The notes: generated by a model from the letters alone, not told the origin. A stretch of DNA of 64,000 nucleotides from an uncultured Aquimarina sp. (GCA_947498775.1 CANMLL010000007.1:186001-250000); one strand, 5' to 3'. Numbered from the stretch's first letter, positions 17,446 through 26,500 are shown. Translations and numbers: made by a program.

Positions 17446-18579
17446 TTAAGAAGGTTGAATTATTTTACTTAAATCAAACATTGGTGAATACATCGCTATC
17501 AATACCGTACCCACTACCAAACCTATGATCACAATAATCAACGGCTCCATAATAACCCCAATCATTTTGGTTTGATGCTGTACCTCTTCATCATACTGTT
17601 TTGCCAAACGCTCAAACATATCATCTAATCTATTTACTTGCTCTGCGACACTAACTAATGAAACGAGCTTGAAGTCATAAATCGAATGCTTAGACAATGC
17701 TTTAGAAAAAAGCGATCCCTTTGTTACCTCTTTTTTAATCATATCTAGACTAGATTCTAACGGGTAAAAAGAGATCATTCGTTGAATAAGATCCAGAGAA
17801 GTTACCAAAGGTGTTTTGGCGGATAATAGTAAACTTAATGATTGACAGAATCGAGTGATGTATATTTTTTTTACAAGTTTTCCAAAAAACGGAATTCTTA
17901 TAATAACATTTGAAACTGCTTTTCTATAAAAAGTACGATCTTTAAAATAAAAATGCGTGCCTATAGCTAAGAACAAAACAGCAAAAAAGGTGAAACTTAT
18001 TGTCGAAAAATGTTCTGATACATAGATTATCTTTTTGGTAAGATTGGGCAAATCTTTTCCAAATTGTTTAAAAACAGTAGCAAACATAGGCACCACATAT
18101 TTCATCATAAAATAAAGCACCCCAAAAGTCAGTAAGAGAACAAATGAAGGATAGGTAAAAACAGATAGCAACTGTCTTTTCATTTTCACCTTTCTGTCAA
18201 AATATTGATTGAGTTCTAACAGCACATCGCCTAATTTTCTTGTTTCTTCTCCTATTTTTACACTAAAATATTCGTATGGTGAAAATTTACCAGAATCTCT
18301 TAAGGCTTCAAACAAAGCTTTACCCTGAACCACTTCTTTTGTAATCGCCTGGATCAGTTCTTTATGTTTGGCCTTTTTTTGTTGATCTTTTAATATTTCT
18401 AAAGCTTTTCTGAAATCTACCCCAGAGCTTAACAAGACCGAAAGTTCTTTGTAGAACTCCATCTTATCCTTATCAGAAAAACGACTACCTAGCGCTATTT
18501 CTTTAGAAAAAAAGCTTTCTCCTTTCTTCTTGGTTTTAGCGACATTTTTTGTCTTGTATGTAGAAATATTAATGCTCAT
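17446..18579 (-). CDS. gspF: Inner-membrane platform protein, GspF/PilC family
   Basis: This 377-aa protein has two repeated GspF domains, each about 120 residues with a conserved start: FYKELSVLLSSGVDFRKALEI near 42 and FCQSLSLLLSAKTPLVTSLDL near 245. Three membrane helices are recognisable, around 145 (VFTYPSFVLLLTFGVLYFM), 200 and 350 (PLIIVIIGLVVGTVLIAMYS). The protein forms the inner-membrane base that transfers pseudopilins from the membrane to the growing fibre and contacts the ATPase. It overlaps the upstream pseudopilin gene by 11 bp. Confidence 0.92.
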   Translation of the reverse strand: MSINISTYKTKNVAKTKKKGESFFSKEIALGSRFSDKDKMEFYKELSVLLSSGVDFRKALEILKDQQKKAKHKELIQAITKEVVQGKALFEALRDSGKFSPYEYFSVKIGEETRKLGDVLLELNQYFDRKVKMKRQLLSVFTYPSFVLLLTFGVLYFMMKYVVPMFATVFKQFGKDLPNLTKKIIYVSEHFSTISFTFFAVLFLAIGTHFYFKDRTFYRKAVSNVIIRIPFFGKLVKKIYITRFCQSLSLLLSAKTPLVTSLDLIQRMISFYPLESSLDMIKKEVTKGSLFSKALSKHSIYDFKLVSLVSVAEQVNRLDDMFERLAKQYDEEVQHQTKMIGVIMEPLIIVIIGLVVGTVLIAMYSPMFDLSKIIQPS

Positions 18580-19063
18580 TCAGTAAATAATCATTCATTC
18601 GTTTTGCCAGAGAAATTTCTTTTGATTCGAAAACCTCAAAACTTGCTCCCAGTAGTTCTGTTTTTAATTTTAAATATTGATATTTTTCATCTATCTTTTG
18701 TTCATCTTTGAAATCTATGCGTACTACCTTTAATTTAAATGTATCCAAGGTTTCTGTCTTTCTTATAATGTGCTCTTTTTCAAAAAAATAATGAATCTCT
18801 TTGTCGTGTATATTCATTACTATATGTTCTTCATCAACAACACTTACCTCTTGGCTCAACTGTAAATCTTTTGAAAACAGCCCTTCAAACTGGGTATACA
18901 CCATCAATTGATCCTGTTGCCTTGAATACTGCATCACTTGCCTGGATAGGTTATCATAAATAAAATACACCATCGTGATAACCAGCGAGGATATCACCAT
19001 ACCGATGACCAGCTCAAGCATCGTAAAAGCCGGTAGGTTTGTATATTTTTTAGTCTCTAACAA
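18569..19063 (-). CDS. Minor pseudopilin-like protein (GspJ-like)
   Basis: This is a 164-aa protein with a prepilin signal: a short leader ending at A12, then FTMLELVIGMVISSLVITMV with Phe at +1 and Glu at +5. The rest is a helix followed by beta structure. The sequence TMLELVIGMVISSLVI and the long helical extension (YDNLSRQVMQYSRQQDQLMV) resemble GspJ-type minor pseudopilins. The start is a TTG at 19063, inside the preceding gene's 3' end. Size and order (I-J-K-like neighbours) support a minor pilin role, but the exact equivalence to GspJ is inference. Confidence 0.75.
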   Translation of the reverse strand: MLETKKYTNLPAFTMLELVIGMVISSLVITMVYFIYDNLSRQVMQYSRQQDQLMVYTQFEGLFSKDLQLSQEVSVVDEEHIVMNIHDKEIHYFFEKEHIIRKTETLDTFKLKVVRIDFKDEQKIDEKYQYLKLKTELLGASFEVFESKEISLAKRMNDYLLNEH

Positions 19064-19391
19064 CGTATTGAAATATTTCTTTTTTTGACTGTACTTTTAT
19101 CATAAATACAACTTTATAGCCACTATCATTTTCTAATTCTTCCACTTTTTTATGTACTGTAAAAGATTCGAAATCATAATCTTCATCAATAAATAATTGT
19201 TCTGTTTTTGTTTCCCATAGCAATTCTTTTACCTTTTGCCTGGCCTGATAATTAGCGATACTATGATCGGCATCCAGTACTCTTGCATAAATTATCAATG
19301 CCATCGACAAACAAACCGCTATGATTGTCATTGCGATCACCGACTCTATAATAGATCCGGCTTTGATTTTATATTTGCTTAATGATCGCAT
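19050..19391 (-). CDS. Minor pseudopilin-like protein (GspI-like)
   Basis: This encodes a 113-aa protein from the ATG at 19391; a GTG at 19409 would add six residues. The leader ends at A11 and is followed by GSIIESVIAMTIIAVCLSMA with Glu at +5, a type IV pilin helix. The rest is short, ending in KVVFMIKVQSKKEIFQYVV. Size and order suggest a GspI-like minor pseudopilin of the fibre tip. It overlaps the flanking genes on both sides. Confidence 0.72.
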   Translation of the reverse strand: MRSLSKYKIKAGSIIESVIAMTIIAVCLSMALIIYARVLDADHSIANYQARQKVKELLWETKTEQLFIDEDYDFESFTVHKKVEELENDSGYKVVFMIKVQSKKEIFQYVVRD

Positions 19392-20589
19392 AGGGTTTTC
19401 TATATTCACTATTCTTCTTAAAAAGTGGTATCCTCACAAATTCTTGAGGAAGCCCCTTTCTATCTATGGTGCCATTCAAAATATAATTATCATAAGCAGA
19501 AGCTTCTGTTCGCAGATAAAAATTACTGGTATACACTGTTCCCACAACATTTCCTTTAAGTTGTAATTTTCCGCTGCAATAAATATCTCCTACTACCTCT
19601 GCATCTTCTTCTATGGTTATTATTTTATCCAGTCCCCTATTATCATCGCTGATTACGATTCCGCCGAGAATCTTACTATTCTTTGCCATGATGATCTCTC
19701 TTTTATCAACACTACCCGTATGCATAAGAATACCCGATGGGTATCGCAACACCACATTTTCTTCTAAGCCAACCACCTTTTGGGCCAATATCTGGATAGT
19801 ACCAGTAAAACCAGCCTCGAAGGCCACTTTTGGGGATTCTATAACAATATCTTCCAAAATGTTGCTCTTCTTTATATAGATGGAATCTTTGGATTTTATA
19901 ACAATATTTCCTGAAAGTCTTTTGTTTTCTAATACGATGGTATCACTTTCTACAATAAGTGTTTCTTTATGAAAACCATTGTATAGCATAACATCATCTG
20001 TTAAGTCTTCTAATTGAATTTGGCGAACAGCTTCGTCATAGCCAAAATTCATGTGATCTATTTTAGGTAAGCTTGCTTTTGAAACTCGTTTTGCGCCTAC
20101 CAGATATTTAGTATCTCTATACGCATTCGAAGTGATGTATCCCGATTTTATTCCTGCTTTTGGCAAAAAAGCATCTCCTGTAATCTTTGCTTTTTCTACC
20201 ATAAACAAAGGTTTTGAAGCATCAGACAGATACAATGCCAGATCCTCTTCTTTTTGCCACTGCCCTATCAATGCGGTTCTTTGTATGGTATCTTTTTTGA
20301 AATATGAGGTGGTAAGTAATATTTTATAAAATCCCCATGGTTTTATGGTTGCTACCGAAGTAATACCATTCTCAAAGAGGTCGGTAGTCATGGGTTTTTC
20401 CTGGATTTCATCTACCTTGCCAAGAAAATATTGCTGTGCAGATTCATTATTTGCCAATACTTCTGAATGGGTGTCCAGCATACGGGTATATATTCTTGAA
20501 TATCCACTCATCAAAAGAAGTGCATAACAGAATAGTCCCACTACAATACAAATGAGTATTGCATACGCTATAGACCCCGCTTTGATCAT
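19369..20589 (-). CDS. GspK/PilX-like minor pilin with a beta-solenoid-like region
   Basis: This is a 406-aa protein with a very short leader (MIKA) and a pilin-like helix GSIAYAILICIVVGLFCYAL. Tyr stands at the +5 position where Glu is usual. Absence of Glu5 is a known trait of GspK, the largest minor pseudopilin that caps the tip. Unlike GspK, the C-terminal two thirds contain short repeated hydrophobic strands (SGNIVIKSKDSIYIKKSNI, VVGDIYCSGKLQLKGNVVGT) reminiscent of bactofilin-type or beta-solenoid folds. The gene starts within the TGA of the preceding lipoprotein gene (ATGA). The tip-cap function is inferred. Confidence 0.65.
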   Translation of the reverse strand: MIKAGSIAYAILICIVVGLFCYALLLMSGYSRIYTRMLDTHSEVLANNESAQQYFLGKVDEIQEKPMTTDLFENGITSVATIKPWGFYKILLTTSYFKKDTIQRTALIGQWQKEEDLALYLSDASKPLFMVEKAKITGDAFLPKAGIKSGYITSNAYRDTKYLVGAKRVSKASLPKIDHMNFGYDEAVRQIQLEDLTDDVMLYNGFHKETLIVESDTIVLENKRLSGNIVIKSKDSIYIKKSNILEDIVIESPKVAFEAGFTGTIQILAQKVVGLEENVVLRYPSGILMHTGSVDKREIIMAKNSKILGGIVISDDNRGLDKIITIEEDAEVVGDIYCSGKLQLKGNVVGTVYTSNFYLRTEASAYDNYILNGTIDRKGLPQEFVRIPLFKKNSEYRKPYAIIKQI

Positions 20590-21386
20590 GTAGTTTCTTT
20601 TTCTTTTTTACCAAACAATCGTTGAAAGAAGTTTGGCTTCTTCTTCTCGTTTGGATTTTTATTTTGTTTTACTTTCCCCTTTTTGCCTTCAGTTGGTTTC
20701 TTGTTTACTTTTTTGGAAGCTGTTTTGGTACTTTTCTTAGTTTTTTTTGAAGTATTGGTTGTTCCTTTTTTAGAGAAAAGCCTCTTAAAGAAATTTGGTT
20801 TCTTTTCTTGGTTTATCGTATCTTTTTCTTTCTTCTTAAATATCCTCTTAAAGAATCCGGGACGTAGTGTATCTTTTTCTTCGACTACCTTTATTGCGCC
20901 TTTACGATATCGTATGGTATCTCCTTTTTGTGGAAATATCCATGTACCCGATCGTCTGCCTTTGGTATATTTGCCTGTGGCTATTAAGTTTCCGGTACTA
21001 TCCAAAGAAACACTTCTACCGTTTAACCTGCCATTTTTGAAACGCAATACAGAAGACAACTGACCTTTTTTATGCCAGGTTTTCCAGACTCCTGTTTTTT
21101 TGCCTTTATTAAAATTTCCTTTCTCGGCCAGTGCATTGCCCTGATAATACTTGGTATATACTCCATCTAGAAGTTCGCCGCCATAATCCCCTTGAGAAGC
21201 TTGCACCTGCCTGGACTTATACCAATAATATTTGATACCCGATCGTGCTGCCGGCTCTTTATCGGTAATCTGAAAACTCTCTTTGTATTCCTGATTACTA
21301 GTATTTTTTTTATTGAATGGTGCTATCGCTGTTTTACAACTTGCAAAACAAATCAAAACAACACCGATATATTTTAATTTTTGCAT
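20586..21386 (-). CDS. MORN-repeat lipoprotein with a triplicated basic FFKRLF tail
   Basis: Starting at the ATG at 21386 (4 bp after the preceding stop), this gives a 266-aa protein with a lipoprotein signal ending in CFASC. The middle contains YwqK/MORN-type repeats (LLDGVYTKYYQGNALAEKGN, GKKTGVWKTWHKKGQLSS, GRRSGTWIFPQKGD). The C-terminal 100 residues are strongly basic and repeat a short motif three times: RPGFFKRIFKKKEK, KPNFFKRLFSKK and KPNFFQRLFGKKEK, separated by Lys/Thr/Asn-rich linkers. The function is unknown. Position at the head of the secretion operon and overlap with the GspK-like gene suggest an accessory role. An upstream in-frame start at 21434 is possible but would overlap the previous gene. 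Confidence 0.7.
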   Translation of the reverse strand: MQKLKYIGVVLICFASCKTAIAPFNKKNTSNQEYKESFQITDKEPAARSGIKYYWYKSRQVQASQGDYGGELLDGVYTKYYQGNALAEKGNFNKGKKTGVWKTWHKKGQLSSVLRFKNGRLNGRSVSLDSTGNLIATGKYTKGRRSGTWIFPQKGDTIRYRKGAIKVVEEKDTLRPGFFKRIFKKKEKDTINQEKKPNFFKRLFSKKGTTNTSKKTKKSTKTASKKVNKKPTEGKKGKVKQNKNPNEKKKPNFFQRLFGKKEKETT

Positions 21387-21390
21387 GTGT

Positions 21391-22335
21391 TTAAAATACT
21401 TTCCAACCGTATCGGTTATTAATTTTTTGAGCAAATTTGCTAGTTACATATTTTAGGTGTTTTGCCTTTATGATATCATTGGCAGTATGGTATGAGCCAA
21501 AACTAGCACCTCCAAAACCTACTATCGACAAAATAGCACCATCTGCTGCATCGGCCACGACCCACATATATAATTTGTGATGGTGCGACCATATAATCTT
21601 GATGTATGCTTTATCAGGTTCTTTATTAAGAATCAGATTTTCGTACTCCTGAATGTCGACCAACTCATATTTGTGATCATAATATTTCCCTATTCTATCA
21701 TGATCTTTTTCTTTGAAAAAATTCTTCGGTAACATCAAAGTTTTTGCGGTTATCGTTTCTATATTTCTCTTTACATTAAAGTATTCTTTTGTAGTTTTTT
21801 CTTCTGAAGCAGCACGTACTAATCTAGATAGTTGCTGACAAAGAAAAAGATAGTCTGTCTCTAACAATTCTGCATTTGCAAAACCGATGCTGGTTACAAA
21901 TTTGTAATCTCCGTCAATGCTAACATTTAAGTAACAATTATAATATCCAAAAGTAAAGGCATTGTACTGTATTCTACCTCCCATGCCATCGCCATAAGGG
22001 TGAATAGAACCATCACTATTAACGTGCCTGTTTCTAGTTCCACTATACTCAAAATCATCCTGAAACACGTAAGAATAGCCGTTTTGATGTTGCTCTGCCA
22101 AACTATCAATTTGTGACTGGGTAAGAAATAATACTGCGGTATGCTTCCAATTATTTTTGAATACAGATTGAATTGCTGTATTTCTTGTGGCTACCACTTT
22201 ATTATCTCCTTCTAGAAGTTCTACAACCAGCGTAGTTGCAAGCACTTTCTTTGCCAAGTCAACTTTTGGATATGCATATTGCGCAAAAGCACTTGTGGAT
22301 ATTGTTACTAGTACAATTAGAAATCTAAAAGTCAT
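21391..22335 (-). CDS. Hypothetical exported protein, first gene of the secretion locus
   Basis: This is a 314-aa protein with a clear signal peptide (FLIVLVTISTSAFAQ). No family is recognised. It contains the aromatic-rich stretch YNAFTFGYYNCYLNVSIDGD and the C-terminal segment IIWSHHHKLYMWVVADAADG, with a His cluster. The mature protein is probably periplasmic or secreted. It is followed after 4 bp by the MORN lipoprotein gene and is preceded by a good -7 promoter element at 22491-22498. That makes it the first gene of the operon, and so it is likely connected to the secretion or pilus system, either as substrate or accessory. Confidence 0.7.
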   Translation of the reverse strand: MTFRFLIVLVTISTSAFAQYAYPKVDLAKKVLATTLVVELLEGDNKVVATRNTAIQSVFKNNWKHTAVLFLTQSQIDSLAEQHQNGYSYVFQDDFEYSGTRNRHVNSDGSIHPYGDGMGGRIQYNAFTFGYYNCYLNVSIDGDYKFVTSIGFANAELLETDYLFLCQQLSRLVRAASEEKTTKEYFNVKRNIETITAKTLMLPKNFFKEKDHDRIGKYYDHKYELVDIQEYENLILNKEPDKAYIKIIWSHHHKLYMWVVADAADGAILSIVGFGGASFGSYHTANDIIKAKHLKYVTSKFAQKINNRYGWKVF

Positions 22336-22490
22336 TAGCTATTGCGTTTGTTTATTTTTTGAACTACCATTGTATTGTTTGGTTATGATTTATGATACTA
22401 TCTTCATTGTAGTACCTATGGTTATACTTTATGGTTACTTCTTACAAAATGTTTCATAAAAACTATTAGCGTTTTCCCAAAAATAAGGGG

Positions 22491-22498
22491 CAAATATA
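22491..22498 (-). promoter_or_regulatory. Bacteroidota -7 promoter element for the secretion operon
   Basis: Read on the minus strand this is TATATTTG, an exact match to TAnnTTTG. It lies about 155 bp upstream of the ATG at 22335. I did not find a clear -33 TTTG at the expected distance. Confidence 0.45.
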
Positions 22499-22590
22499 TT
22501 TAATTTACTGTAGTTAAACTGTTAAGTTTTAACTTTTTATTATGACACTATAAATACCTTGAACATCCAATATTATTATTTATTATGATT

Positions 22591-22759
22591 ATCCGTAATA
22601 TGTAATAATGTAATTCTTTAGCGTTATTCTGAACCTGCCTGCATTACCGCAGGTAGACAGGTTTATTTCGGAATCTCATTTCGTTCATGAACAATCAGTT
22701 ATAATGAGAACCTGAAACGAGTTCAGGTTGACGATTATGGTATATGATATATTACGGAT
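22591..22759. mobile_element. MITE-like inverted-repeat element (non-coding)
   Basis: An 11-bp perfect terminal inverted repeat, ATCCGTAATAT (22591-22601) and ATATTACGGAT (22749-22759), bounds about 170 bp. Inside are two further inverted pieces. A TTATTCTGAAC...TCGGAATCTCATT segment on the left is echoed in reverse by AATGAGAACC...GTTCAGGTTGACG on the right. A nested hairpin, CCTGC-ATTACC-GCAGG, sits at 22635-22652. Repeats of this style (TTCTGAAC...CTCGTTTCAG...ATCTCA) are scattered in flavobacterial genomes. No ORF is present. Confidence 0.5.
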
Positions 22760-22862
22760 TTTCAAATTATTTATTGATGCAAGGATACGAAGCACGAGTT
22801 TCATTTTTCGAGACTGGGCATTATTTTTTTACTTTTTTTGTTTTTTTACTTTTAAAGTCAAC

Positions 22863-22890
22863 AAAAGCTACCTATCGCTAGGCAGCTTTT
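22863..22890 (-). terminator. Terminator downstream of the immunity gene and orphan tails
   Basis: AAAAGCTACCTA (22863-22874) pairs with TAGGCAGCTTTT (22879-22890) around TCGC with one non-Watson-Crick position, giving a 12-bp stem. It lies just beyond the stop of the orphan coding tail and would end the 29-kb operon. Confidence 0.75.
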
Positions 22891-22894
22891 ATAT

Positions 22895-22966
22895 CTATTT
22901 TTTCTTACTCTTACGCTTCACGGAATGCAATTCTGCGCTATCATATCCAAGCGATCCGGCTATTTC
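22895..22966 (-). pseudogene. Orphan C-terminal coding tail (fragment 1)
   Basis: A short minus-strand frame from 22966 to a TAG at 22895-22897 reads like a genuine protein C-terminus, SLGYDSAELHSVKRKSKKK, and is followed immediately by a terminator. Upstream in this frame is a stop, so no complete gene exists. The base composition is richer in GC than the surroundings. It may be the remnant of a displaced toxin or immunity cassette, or part of a dispersed repeat. Confidence 0.4.
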
Positions 22967-23019
22967 TTACTCTTATCCGCCGCTCTGGTACGGTACCCGA
23001 CAGAGTCGAGCACTAGCAA
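22960..23019 (-). pseudogene. Orphan C-terminal coding tail (fragment 2)
   Basis: In a second minus-strand frame, a short segment reads LVLDSVGYRTRAADKSKK before a TAG at 22960-22962. Its last 16 or so bases (TAAGAGTAAGAAATAG on the minus strand) nearly repeat the end of fragment 1 (TAAGAGTAAGAAAAAATAG). The two successive tails suggest serial 3'-end replacement or a duplicated repeat unit downstream of the immunity gene. Confidence 0.35.
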
Positions 23020-23081
23020 TCACTTTCGGGCGCCATCAGGGGATACAAGAGCCATCCAGGGCAATAAACGTTTGTGTTTAA

Positions 23082-23522
23082 TCACTCTACGCTGAACGGG
23101 TCTAATAAATCTCTAAGATCATCCTTTAAAGATTCAATTTTTGTATCCAATTTCTTCTTAGTAATTGTTGCTGCAAGTACGTCTAATTTTTGCAAAATAG
23201 AAAAAATTATGAAGTCGTAACGACCAGATTCTGATTTGCTAAAGAAATTTTCATTATTAATAATTATTGGTATCCCGATTGCCCTCTCTCTTTTTCTATA
23301 ATTTTCGATATTCTTTAAGTTATTCAATTCATAAGGTATAGGGTTAACATAAAATTGAAACAAAATACGTTTTATGTCTTTTCCATAATCTTCATAATTT
23401 AATCTTTTCATAGTTTGGTCTATGCCCTTATCTCCCCAGAGGTACTTTCGAAACGAATCTCCTTGCTCATCATTCATATTCAAAGAAACAAAACATCCTA
23501 TTATATTACTTTCATTACTCAT
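23082..23522 (-). CDS. Probable immunity protein for the Rhs C-terminal toxin
   Basis: This is a 146-aa soluble protein without signal peptide, starting 3 bp after the stop of the giant Rhs gene. It is mixed in charge, with helical segments (DSFRKYLWGDKGIDQTMKRL, ILQKLDVLAATITKKKLDTK) and an internal FQFYVNPIPYELNNLKN. I recognise no named immunity family. A small cytoplasmic protein encoded directly after a polymorphic toxin is the standard place for its cognate immunity factor, so the role is inferred from position. Similarity of codon use to the Rhs core was not measured. Confidence 0.6.
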   Translation of the reverse strand: MSNESNIIGCFVSLNMNDEQGDSFRKYLWGDKGIDQTMKRLNYEDYGKDIKRILFQFYVNPIPYELNNLKNIENYRKRERAIGIPIIINNENFFSKSESGRYDFIIFSILQKLDVLAATITKKKLDTKIESLKDDLRDLLDPFSVE

Positions 23523-23525
23523 ATC

Positions 23526-26500
23526 TTAATGCATATTTTTATTCAACGGACCTCTATCTATTGTATTTTGAAGAAACTCCCAATCATAGGCTTTCCTTCT
23601 ATTTGGGAACAAAACTTTTTTCATGTATTTATCAGACATAAACGATTTTGTATATCTAGCTTCCGCTTTTGCAGCTGAAGTAATTCCATTTTTCAAGAAT
23701 GTTCCATCGTTTAAATATAATTTATATCCCCATGTGGGCCTTTTACTTGCTAGAGAGTTCCCATGAATAACTTCAGAACCCTTCAACAACCTTAATGCTG
23801 CCAACTCAGTAAAGGCTGTCGTGTACACACCAATATTTAAGGTATGCGATGACCATTGACGGTCAACACTTGTTATTTCATAATCAAATACCGCAGTAGG
23901 CGAACCACCATCTGACCAACCTGTATTAAGGTAAGTATCAAAGGATACTCCATAACCTACTTGACCTTCATTCTTTATCAATCCCCACAAAGCATCTGTA
24001 GCAACAGTAGTATCATAATATCCAGACATAACATGTCTTCGGAAATCAGTATTCCAATCTATCATGAAACCATAGTATCCTCCTGATGTTGAGGAAATAT
24101 CAAATCCATTTCCAGTCATCTCATCTGCTCCTATGATATAATGAGGAGATCCAGGGTAATAATCTCCAAATGAAAGAGCTACATAATTTCCTGCATTTGC
24201 TCCACTTGTTAGCTTCCATGCCGATACGCTTGATCCATCAATATGACCTTTATATTCATTTGAAAAATCTACATGTTCTGTTCCGACATCTGTAGCTGTT
24301 GCCTCATCATTAGTCATATCCCAGGTTTCATTAACAGGAGCTTTTTCAAGACCTTCCAATTCGACATGATCAATGACATTATTTTCACTAAAAGCGTATG
24401 TAGAATTCCATGGATAATCGGCTGCAAGGGGATCCACAGCAAAGAACCTACCTAATCTAGGGTCATGCATTCTATACTTATAGTTTACAGAATTCCCTTC
24501 TCCTTTAATCTCATCATCGGTTTCTTGTCCTTGGAAGCCGTAGCGATAGGACTTAGAATCTTTATGACGATTTGGTTGCAGCATCCCAAAAGCATAGTAA
24601 TTGTTATAACTTTCTACTTTGGCGGTTAGATCTCCGGTGGTTGGATCCAGATTTTTACGATCGTTTACCACTACACGCACATTACCCAAATGGTCCTTGA
24701 GCTCATAGTACTTGTTACCCAAATCACGATATACCAATCCATTGGTTAACTCGTCTTGCTCGGTTAAGATGGTGTATGCCTGATAGGGTTGATATCCTGT
24801 GGCACCGCCAACCGCAGTTGGCAGGTTGTTTAATGCCGTGCTGGTTTGGGTATCCAGGTTCCACTCTTGCCCTGTATTGGTATCACTTGCAAACTGGTAG
24901 AGTTTATCGTCCTTGTTTACTCGTAAATCCCCAAGTGTGTTGGCCACCACTTGATTATCTGAGGCACGTTTTACTACTTTGGTATCTGTATTGGTGCTAA
25001 CTTCTTGTGTATACTGCGTATAGTAGATGTCATCTCCTGTGTTTATCAAAGAACCTTTTCCAATAGTACCGTTGGTTACTGTGATCGTTGCTACGCTTTC
25101 TGCAACTGGCAGCTTGGTAGTTTCATCAAGTTTCCAGGTACGTATCTCTGCATCTGTGGCACTGGTCCACTGTGCTGGTAACGACGTATTATGATACAAA
25201 CTAATCGCACTACCATCGGTGGCTATTTGTAACTCTCCATTACCTTCACTATCAAAACTACTAAAGTATTCTGGTAATATGGTACCATCAAAAGTTGTAT
25301 TACCATATTGATCAATAGTAAATCTAACCAAGTTTGTCCCCGGTGGTGAGGTTACGTTACCATCTGCATCTACTGTACCTTCGGTATGCATGGTGGCATA
25401 AAGGTACGCATTTTTTTGCTGTTCATCTTGTATGACTGCCATGTGGCGCCCATAGTTGCTGTATGCAAAATCCTGATGGCTGTAGTTGTCTATATAGGTA
25501 TAACCTTGTCCAGCTTCTATAGTCACACAATGCAATCCTGAAGCTATATCCCTATAGAATAACAGATATTGACTAGGATATGATGGATGCTTTACCACCA
25601 CTGTTTTGGCCTTTGGATCAATTGGGGTGCTGGCATCATCGTTAATACTTTCTAGTCCTTCTACCAGGTTACCTTCTTGATCATAAATCAATAGTACAGG
25701 TCGATCTAAATCGTCACTATAATAATTATTAGCTACTACGCCATACATCAACATATCACCCTGTGCATTCTCGATCAGGAACATATTGTTATCGGTAACA
25801 ATCGGCGTGATCGCTTCATTCTCTTGTTGTAACCCTTCATATTGTAAGGCGTTAAACGTTCGGTCTACCTTTGCTTTGGCAAATTTAGTTCCTGCAATCG
25901 CTACAGTATTGCCATCGGTATCAGTAAGTTCTTTGGTATCATTTTGTACCAGGAAAACATTATTTAAGGCATTTGTGATATTTTTTCTGAATGCTACAGC
26001 GATTTCTTCATAATTCTCTGCAATATCAAATCCATAGGTACGTGTATATATTACTTCTTTAAGGACATCTTGCCCTACACGATCACTACCATAAATAGGA
26101 CGTTCTGAGATACTAAAGGCTGCTGTATAAGCATTATCATTTGGATCATCAGGATTCACTTTTACATCTTCGCGCCTATAAATCCCCATAACATTACCCG
26201 AAGCATCGCAGGTATAATATGTACTCTCTACAGCTGCGGGGTTATGAATTTGTGGCCCTTCTCCTGCGTCGTTATACGGCATACGATTTACCTGTTTCAT
26301 AGCACGCATTCCCATACCGTCATAGGTAAATGACATGTGTACTTTTTGCGTATCCGGATTACTGGTATCATCGGGTATAATCTCTGAAACTTTTCCGGCA
26401 GCGGTCCAAACATAGGTTAATCCTTCACTATTGTCTCGAATCAACTGTCCTGTTTCATCATAAATATAGTTCCCTAAATTTTGATCTGGTAGATCATTGA

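Noticed and set aside
22728..23081. 117-aa + strand ORF between the two large operons
   Set aside because: It spans the MITE end, a terminator and the orphan tails. The composition is Phe/Tyr-rich from T-tracts, and it reads antisense to better-supported elements.
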